Below are positions 59,075-64,000 of a stretch of DNA of 64,000 nucleotides, one piece after another; the first letter of the stretch is position 1, and each line of letters begins with the position of its first letter. Location of the stretch: NCBI RefSeq assembly GCF_009720865.1, contig NZ_WNLA01000014.1, positions 62,001 through 126,000 on the forward strand, read 5' to 3'. The stretch is from Pseudoduganella ginsengisoli (lineage in GTDB: Bacteria > Pseudomonadota > Gammaproteobacteria > Burkholderiales > Burkholderiaceae_D). The notes beneath the pieces were generated by a model. The model saw nothing but the letters and a program-made list of their open reading frames with translations, had not been told where the DNA came from and did no database searches. A program made the position numbers and the translations under genes.

Positions 59075-59209
59075 CGCACCACATTGCAACCGACTATCGC
59101 TGAATTTAGCCGTCTGCTCCGTCAAATATGCATCTTGTCGCACATCAGTGGCCTATACAGGTGGGTTTGCGTACAGTCACATCATCGAACAATGCATTGG
59201 AGCATAGCG

Positions 59210-59338
59210 ATGAATTTCGGACTGACATTGAAAACCCTGGCAATTTTGGCACTGGTCACAGCCGCCACGGCGGTGATCGTGGACGTCGAACGCGGTGCGG
59301 CGGTGATACCGCTGCAACACCAGACTGTGCTGAACTAA
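59210..59338 (+). CDS. Small single-helix membrane protein, unknown function
   Basis: 42 residues starting MNFGLTLKTLAILALVTAAT, with one hydrophobic helix (about 5-24) and a short polar tail. GGAG lies eight bases before the ATG, and it is followed after 25 bases by a HAAS-domain gene. The reading frame is short, so the call rests on the ribosome binding site, the helix and the operon-like position. Confidence 0.55.
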   Translation: MNFGLTLKTLAILALVTAATAVIVDVERGAAVIPLQHQTVLN

Positions 59339-59363
59339 GCGCATCAGGCAAGAGGATTATGTA

Positions 59364-60146
59364 ATGAATAAGCAGGCATACCTGGAAGCGCTGCAAAAAG
59401 CCCTGGCGGGACTGCCCCCGGAAACGGTGGCCCGCACGATGGCGGAATACGAACAGCGCTTCATCGACGGCATGGTGGCCGGGCGCAGCGAGCAGGACAT
59501 CGCCGAAGAACTGGGCGAGCCGCGCAAAATCGCCATGGGCCTGCGCGCCAGCGTCCACATGGCTGCCTACCAGCAAGCCAGGAGCCCCGCCAACTGGGCC
59601 CGCATGGCTGTATCATTCGTCGGCCTGGCCGTGTTCAACCTGTTCATGGTGGTGCCGGCCATCGTGTTTGCGTCGCTGCTGACCGCAGTTTATGCGTGCG
59701 CTTTCGCATTTTATTTGTCCGGTGTCGCCATTACCGCCAGCGGGCTGGCCGGCACCAACGAGCTGGTACTCGACGGCCCGTTCCGCGAATTCGTCCACTT
59801 TGGCGATGAAGAGCGTGGCGCGCAAACCCGCGTGTCGATCGGCCAGACAGGCATTGAAGTATTCCAGGACAAGGACCGCCACGACGAGGCCGATTCGGAC
59901 GACGATGACGAACATGAGACGGCGTCCGGCCGCATCATGGAAAAGGCGGAACGGGTTGCCAACGGCACCGTCAAGATTTCCACCGAACTGGATAACGAAT
60001 CGCGCGTGACGCAGACGGCGTTCGGCATGGGTATGGTCATCCTTGGCATCATGCTGTGCCTGCTCAGCCTGGTCGTGACGAAATACACGATCGCCGGCAT
60101 CAAGCGCTATATCCAGATGAATTTTTCCCTGCTGAGGGGCCGCTAA
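59364..60146 (+). CDS. HAAS domain (DUF1700) membrane protein
   Basis: 260 residues. The N-terminal HAAS domain (1-60) has the diagnostic segments YLEALQKALAGLP, EYEQRFIDGMVAGRSEQDIAEELGEP and KIAMGLR. Two or three membrane helices follow (about 85-135), then an acidic loop (DEADSDDDDEHE) and a final helix (225-248). In many bacteria such genes follow a PadR-type regulator and precede a DUF2807/4097 protein. Here the second partner is present but no PadR gene is. Its cellular role is not known. Confidence 0.85.
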   Translation: MNKQAYLEALQKALAGLPPETVARTMAEYEQRFIDGMVAGRSEQDIAEELGEPRKIAMGLRASVHMAAYQQARSPANWARMAVSFVGLAVFNLFMVVPAIVFASLLTAVYACAFAFYLSGVAITASGLAGTNELVLDGPFREFVHFGDEERGAQTRVSIGQTGIEVFQDKDRHDEADSDDDDEHETASGRIMEKAERVANGTVKISTELDNESRVTQTAFGMGMVILGIMLCLLSLVVTKYTIAGIKRYIQMNFSLLRGR

Positions 60147-60165
60147 AGCGGACAGGAGAAACACC

Positions 60166-60975
60166 ATGCGAGCATTGATTAAAATCGGCGTCAGCCTGCT
60201 GCTGTTGTCCTTCGTGCTGATTGCATTTGCCTACGGCATGCTGCGCACCCATGGCCAGACCAACCCCACCAGTGCGGCTGGCCGCGCGGTCGGCAGCGAA
60301 ACCCGCACCATCGCCCCCGGCATTACGTCGGTGGAATTGTCCGGCCCGATCGACCTGACATTGATCCAGGGCGACAAGCCATCGCTGAAAGTACGCGGCG
60401 AACAGCGCTTGCTGGCCAATGTCGCCACCGAACAGGATGGCAACGTACTGCACATCGGCACCAAGGGTATGCTGTTCCACCACCGCCGTCCGCTGCAAGT
60501 GGAACTCGTACTGCCATCGCTGGCGGCACTGGAAGTGCACGGCACGGGTGACAGCAATGTCGATGGCTTTTCCGGCGAACGCTTGAAAGTGCAGCTGTTT
60601 GGCTCCGGCAATGTGAAATTCAATGGCCGCTTCAAGCAAGTGGAAGCCGGCGTGCATGGCAGCGGCGACTTGAACCTGAACACGGGTAACAGCGACAAAG
60701 TCGCGCTGGAAATGGTTGGTTCCGGCCAGATCAAGACCAGCGGCAGCTGCAAAACGCTGAACGCGGACTTGAATGGTTCGGGCGACCTGGATGCGCAGCA
60801 CATGGCATCCGACCAGGTCACGGTCAACCTCAAAGGTTCCGGCACCACCAACGTATTTGCCCGCCGCTCTGCCGAACTGACCCTGCGCGGCAGCGGCGAT
60901 ATCCGCGTGTACGGCAATCCCGATACCCGCAACGTGAGCCGCACGGGTTCGGGCGAAGTCAGCTGGAACCAATGA
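60166..60975 (+). CDS. GIN-domain (DUF2807) beta-solenoid protein
   Basis: 269 residues. An N-terminal membrane anchor or uncleaved signal (LIKIGVSLLLLSFVLIAFAY) is followed by a repeat-rich beta-helix domain with regularly spaced turns of the GSGD/GSGN type, about eight copies between residues 125 and 265. This is the head-GIN/DUF2807 fold, found at the cell surface or periplasm. It starts 20 bases after the HAAS gene with a GGAG ahead of it. Function unknown; the pairing suggests an envelope sensor or stress module. Confidence 0.85.
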   Translation: MRALIKIGVSLLLLSFVLIAFAYGMLRTHGQTNPTSAAGRAVGSETRTIAPGITSVELSGPIDLTLIQGDKPSLKVRGEQRLLANVATEQDGNVLHIGTKGMLFHHRRPLQVELVLPSLAALEVHGTGDSNVDGFSGERLKVQLFGSGNVKFNGRFKQVEAGVHGSGDLNLNTGNSDKVALEMVGSGQIKTSGSCKTLNADLNGSGDLDAQHMASDQVTVNLKGSGTTNVFARRSAELTLRGSGDIRVYGNPDTRNVSRTGSGEVSWNQ

Positions 60976-60990
60976 CGCTCAATACTTACT

Positions 60991-60996
60991 TATAAT
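60991..60996 (+). promoter_or_regulatory. Candidate -10 element giving a leaderless SRAP transcript
   Basis: TATAAT, with the ATG at 61003 only 7 bases away, so transcription would begin at or next to the start codon. There is no convincing -35 hexamer and no spaced Shine-Dalgarno. Confidence 0.45.
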
Positions 60997-61002
60997 ACGG
61001 GG

Positions 61003-61668
61003 ATGTGTGTCAACTACGTCACCGTTTCCCGCCAACTGTGCCTTGAATTCTTCCGTACGCCGCTGGAAGTCCATGAAGACTGGCGCGACGAGCTGTACCA
61101 GGATTACCGCGGCCCCATCATCGTACACGACACTCATGGCCGCCGCCGTCTGGTGGTGGCGTCCTACGGCTTCATTCCCCAGTCGCAGCTGGAACCCGGC
61201 CAGCGCATGACCACCATGAATGCCCGGTCGGAAACCGTGGCCGACCTGCGCACCTACCGGGGCGCGTGGCACAACTGCCGCCTGTGCCTGGTGCCGATGC
61301 AAGCGTTCTTTGAACCGAATTATGAAAGCGGCCGCGCGGAACGGTGGGCAATTTCCATGGCGGACCATGCGCCATTTGCCGTGGCCGGCCTGTACCGCAC
61401 GTGGATAGAACCGGACGGCACACGCGCCCGCTCGTTTACGCAATTGACCATCAATGCCGACGATCACGCGCTGATGCGGCGCTTTCACAAACCCGGCGAT
61501 GAAAAGCGCTCGCTCGTGGTGATCCGGCGCGAAGATTATGATGCGTGGCTCAGTTGCAAGGACCCGCAACAGGCGTGGGATTTCCTAAAAGCGTATCCGG
61601 CTGAATGGATGACTGCCGAGGCGGCGCCGCGTGAAACAGTGGCCTCGCCGCAGGGCGAGTTGTTTTAG
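61003..61668 (+). CDS. SOS response-associated peptidase (SRAP/YedK/HMCES family)
   Basis: Protein that caps abasic sites in single-stranded DNA by a thiazolidine bond through its N-terminal Cys; 221 residues. It begins MCVNYVTV, exposing Cys2 after Met removal. Typical of the family are the PSFY-like GFIPQSQLEPGQRM, MNARSETV, MQAFFEPNYES and the His in MRRFHKP. No LexA box was seen upstream. It is in the same direction as the GIN-domain gene, but probably has its own promoter. Confidence 0.9.
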   Translation: MCVNYVTVSRQLCLEFFRTPLEVHEDWRDELYQDYRGPIIVHDTHGRRRLVVASYGFIPQSQLEPGQRMTTMNARSETVADLRTYRGAWHNCRLCLVPMQAFFEPNYESGRAERWAISMADHAPFAVAGLYRTWIEPDGTRARSFTQLTINADDHALMRRFHKPGDEKRSLVVIRREDYDAWLSCKDPQQAWDFLKAYPAEWMTAEAAPRETVASPQGELF

Positions 61669-61746
61669 CATTGGCAAATTGCCGCAGCTCGTTGCCTGTG
61701 CAACAATTGCGGCTCCCCTCTCCACTGTTGCTCTGGAAATCACCTC

Positions 61747-62097
61747 TTGGCCTGGCTCCTCACCAAATACCTGATCACCGCTGCTGTCGTGGTGCTGGTT
61801 TCCGAATTCGCCAAACGCAGCGACAAACTGGGCGGCTTCGTGGCTGCATTGCCGCTCGTGACCATCCTTGCGCTGATCTGGCTGTATGCCGAGCACCAGC
61901 CCCAGGAGAAAATCGCCAGCCACGCATGGTACACGTTCTGGTACGTCGTGCCGACCTTGCCCATGTTCCTGGCATTTCCAGTCCTGCTGCCGCGCATCGG
62001 CTTCTGGCCCACCTTGCTGGCCTGTGTCGCCATCACGGCCGCCTGCTTCGGCTTGTTTGCCGCACTATTGCGGCGCTTCGGGATTGAATTGCTTTAA
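61747..62097 (+). CDS. DUF3147 family membrane protein
   Basis: 116 residues from a TTG start, with four hydrophobic segments. It opens LLTKYLITAAVVVLVSEFAKRSDKLGGFVAALPLVTILALIWLY (in part), the conserved region of this family. Function unknown. Its TAA overlaps the stop codon of the convergent flavoprotein gene within the sequence TTAA. A weak GGA is the only ribosome binding signal, so the start is uncertain. Confidence 0.8.
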   Translation: MAWLLTKYLITAAVVVLVSEFAKRSDKLGGFVAALPLVTILALIWLYAEHQPQEKIASHAWYTFWYVVPTLPMFLAFPVLLPRIGFWPTLLACVAITAACFGLFAALLRRFGIELL

Positions 62098-63377
62098 CGG
62101 TTAGTGTCCAGCCACGCAGCCACATCGTTCGCCGCCTGGATCCCGGTCGCAAAGCACGCCGTCAGCAAATATCCGCCCGTCGGCGCTTCCCAATCCATCA
62201 TTTCACCGGCCACGAACACACCCGGCAGCGCCCGTATCATCGTACCGTCCAGCGCTTCAAAGCGCACGCCGCCGGCGCTGCTGATGGCTTCGTCAATGGG
62301 ACGCGGCGCCCGCAGCACCACGGGCAAGCGTTTCAGCACGCGGGCCAGCGATACGGGATCGGCGCACTCTTCCTTGCTCGCGCATTCCCGCAACAAGCCG
62401 GCCTTGACGCCTTTGATCCCCAGACGGCTTTGCAAATGGCTGGACATCGAGCGCGAACCGCGCGGCTTGGCCGCTTCCTCCAGCACGCGCGCTTCAGAAA
62501 AGTCCGGCAGCAAATCCAGATACAGCGTGGCACTGCCATCGCGCAGCACGCGGTCGCGCAGCGGCGCGGAGACTGCGTACACGAGACTGCCTTCGATCCC
62601 CGTCGCCGTCACGACGAACTGGCCTTTTTTCCATACGGTGACGCCTTCGCCGCCGTCATAGCCGATGGCCACCGTGGTCAGCGGTTCGCCCGCATGGCGG
62701 GAACTGAAGTGTTCGCTCCAGCCCACATCAAAACCGCAATTTGATGGTACCAGCGGCGCGGTATCGACACCCGCCTGCGCCAGCACCGGCACCCATGCGC
62801 CATCGGAACCCAGCCGCGCCCAGCTGCCGCCGCCCAGCGCCAGCACAACGGCCTGCGCCCGTACCAGCAGTTCGCCTTCCGGCGCCTCGATCCGCAACGC
62901 GCCGTCGTCCGTCCATCCCACCCAGCGGTGGCGCTGATGGAAACGCACGCCCTGCTCTTTCAACCGGTGCAGCCATGCGCGCAGCAGCGGCGCCGCCTTC
63001 ATATCAGTGGGAAAAACACGGCCCGATGTGCCGACAAACGTCTCGATCCCCAGGCTGTGGATCCAGCTGCGCACCTGTTCCGGTGTAAAAGCGTCAAGCA
63101 TGGGCCGCAGCACTTCGGCGCGCGCACCATAGCGCGTTATGAAGGTGGCGTAATCTTCCGAGTGCGTGATGTTCATGCCGCCCCGTCCCGCCAGCAGGAA
63201 TTTGCGGCCGACGGACGGCATGGCGTCATACACGTCGGCGGCAATACCGGCTTGCGCCAGCGTCTGGGCCGCCATCAGGCCGGCCGGGCCGCCGCCGATA
63301 ATGGCGACGCGGGCTACATCATTGTTAGGCGTGGGGGTGGTCTGTTCCATAAGGGACAGCATTGTACACGCCGTCAC
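62094..63377 (-). CDS. BaiN/HI0933-type NAD(P)/FAD-dependent oxidoreductase (TIGR03862-like)
   Basis: Flavoprotein, 427 residues. N-terminal FAD motif VAIIGGGPAGLMAAQTLAQAG, LLAGRGGMNITHSE, the GRVFPTDMKAAPLLRAWL segment and the C-terminal GVFVAGEMMDWEAPTGGYLLTACFATG (in part) mark the HI0933 family. The GTG at 63377 overlaps the stop of the upstream EAL gene as GTGA and has AGGTGG seven to eight bases before it, suggesting coupling. The ATG at 63350 is the alternative, without a Shine-Dalgarno. Substrate unknown. Confidence 0.88.
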   Translation of the reverse strand: MTACTMLSLMEQTTPTPNNDVARVAIIGGGPAGLMAAQTLAQAGIAADVYDAMPSVGRKFLLAGRGGMNITHSEDYATFITRYGARAEVLRPMLDAFTPEQVRSWIHSLGIETFVGTSGRVFPTDMKAAPLLRAWLHRLKEQGVRFHQRHRWVGWTDDGALRIEAPEGELLVRAQAVVLALGGGSWARLGSDGAWVPVLAQAGVDTAPLVPSNCGFDVGWSEHFSSRHAGEPLTTVAIGYDGGEGVTVWKKGQFVVTATGIEGSLVYAVSAPLRDRVLRDGSATLYLDLLPDFSEARVLEEAAKPRGSRSMSSHLQSRLGIKGVKAGLLRECASKEECADPVSLARVLKRLPVVLRAPRPIDEAISSAGGVRFEALDGTMIRALPGVFVAGEMMDWEAPTGGYLLTACFATGIQAANDVAAWLDTNR

Positions 63378-64000
63378 GCCATCGCCACCTGCCGCCCCAT
63401 CAAGCCGGCAAATTCCTCGGCAACCAGCGGTTGCGCCACGTAGTGCCCCTGGATTTCATCGCAGTGCTGTTCGCGCAGGTAGCGCGCGGAGTCTTCGGAC
63501 TCCACGCCCTCCGCCACCACGGTCAAATCCAGGGTATGCGCCAGAGCGATGATGGAACCACAAACGGCCGCGTGGGCGGCATTGTCCGCCATATGCCGCA
63601 CATACGACGAGGCAATCTTCAGCGATTGCACCGGCATGTCGCGCAAGCGGCCGATCGCCGAATGGCCGACGCCAAAATCTTCCAGCGACAGGCGCACCCC
63701 GATGGCGCGCAGCGCATGCAAACGGATGATGGCTTCATCGAGACGGTGCATGACCGTCGCTTCCGCGATCTCGAATTCCAGCCGGTCCGGCGCCACGCCG
63801 AATTCCGCGAGCGTTGAACGGATCTCGGCTTCCAGCCTGTCGTGGCGGAACTGGCGCGCCGTCAACTGGAGCGCCACTACCGGCGGCTGGCGCCCCTGGT
63901 CTTGCCACGTGCGCAACTGCCGGCAGACGCCGCGCAACACCCACCGTCCCAGCTCGATGCTCAAGCCTGACCGTTCGGCCGCCGCGATGAATTCGCACGG
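63374..64000 (-). CDS. EAL domain protein, C-terminal part, probably degenerate
   Basis: The frame is open to the window edge (on the minus strand it reads PCEFIAAAERSGLSIELG), so only the last 208 residues are seen. The fold pattern of a c-di-GMP phosphodiesterase is clear: GRWVLRGVCRQL, FEIAEATVMHRLDEAI, FGVGHSAIGRLRDMPVQSLKI, AEGVE, EIQGHYVAQPL. Metal and catalytic positions depart from consensus: NLS is QLT, DDFGTG is EDFGVG, KID is KIA. AEGVE and QGH are kept. Enzymatic activity is doubtful; it may bind c-di-GMP or act as a regulator. Confidence 0.85.
   Translation of the reverse strand, partial: PCEFIAAAERSGLSIELGRWVLRGVCRQLRTWQDQGRQPPVVALQLTARQFRHDRLEAEIRSTLAEFGVAPDRLEFEIAEATVMHRLDEAIIRLHALRAIGVRLSLEDFGVGHSAIGRLRDMPVQSLKIASSYVRHMADNAAHAAVCGSIIALAHTLDLTVVAEGVESEDSARYLREQHCDEIQGHYVAQPLVAEEFAGLMGRQVAMA

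Overview
The window looks like a chromosomal segment of a betaproteobacterium of the order Burkholderiales, most likely family Oxalobacteraceae (the Massilia / Janthinobacterium / Duganella group). The basis is the combination of an exosortase-type (XrtA) exopolysaccharide locus, a Liv-type ABC transporter cluster with a CoA ligase, hpnCDE, the block tig-clpP-clpX-lon-hupB-ppiD, a full-length single-chain PurL, and uniformly high GC coding sequence with GTG and TTG starts. This placement is inferred from gene content and protein sequence; no database search was possible.

Layout. (1) 1-4513: the end of an exopolysaccharide locus (chain-length determinant, CpsD-like ATPase, glycosyltransferase) and the sigma54-type activator PrsR on the opposite strand. 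(2) 4710-9355: nadB, an orphan periplasmic binding protein and a bifunctional beta-oxidation enzyme. (3) 9484-16663: a lone cheD, then a minus-strand operon running acyl-CoA ligase, periplasmic binding protein, livH, livM, livG, livF. (4) 16871-21421: selO (apparently with an AUU start), msrB, yciB, bolA and two tandem parvulin isomerases, mostly redox, envelope and folding functions. (5) 21549-26179: an AlkD-type glycosylase, a broken MORN/TonB-C gene, an aldolase plus tautomerase pair, a GNAT acetyltransferase and LplT. (6) 26315-33995: purL, then two tandem receiver-TPR genes behind a sigma28-like promoter. (7) 34011-41683: 5-oxoprolinase, the NAD(P)HX repair enzyme, a divergent ybbA/tesA pair and selU. 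(8) 41691-51220: a four-copy inverted repeat array, then ppiD, two tRNA-Asp, tRNA-Val, hupB, lon, clpX, clpP, tig and tRNA-Leu, a proteostasis block all on the minus strand. (9) 51424-55670: an RND efflux permease and its adaptor. (10) 55837-64000: hpnCDE (squalene synthesis), a small-protein/HAAS/GIN-domain operon, an SRAP protein, a DUF3147 protein, a BaiN-type flavoprotein and the end of a degenerate EAL protein.

Most of the window is ordinary housekeeping chromosome. No phage, insertion sequence or CRISPR array was recognised. The best candidates for something little described are the two tandem receiver-TPR proteins (30685-33995). Both carry Glu where the phosphorylated Asp should be, and they follow a near-consensus FliA promoter, which suggests a phosphorylation-independent module linked to motility. 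Other points of interest are the selO start without ATG, GTG or TTG, the mirrored 21-bp repeat array after selU, divergent genes whose start codons share two bases, and a nonsense-interrupted MORN/TonB-C gene.
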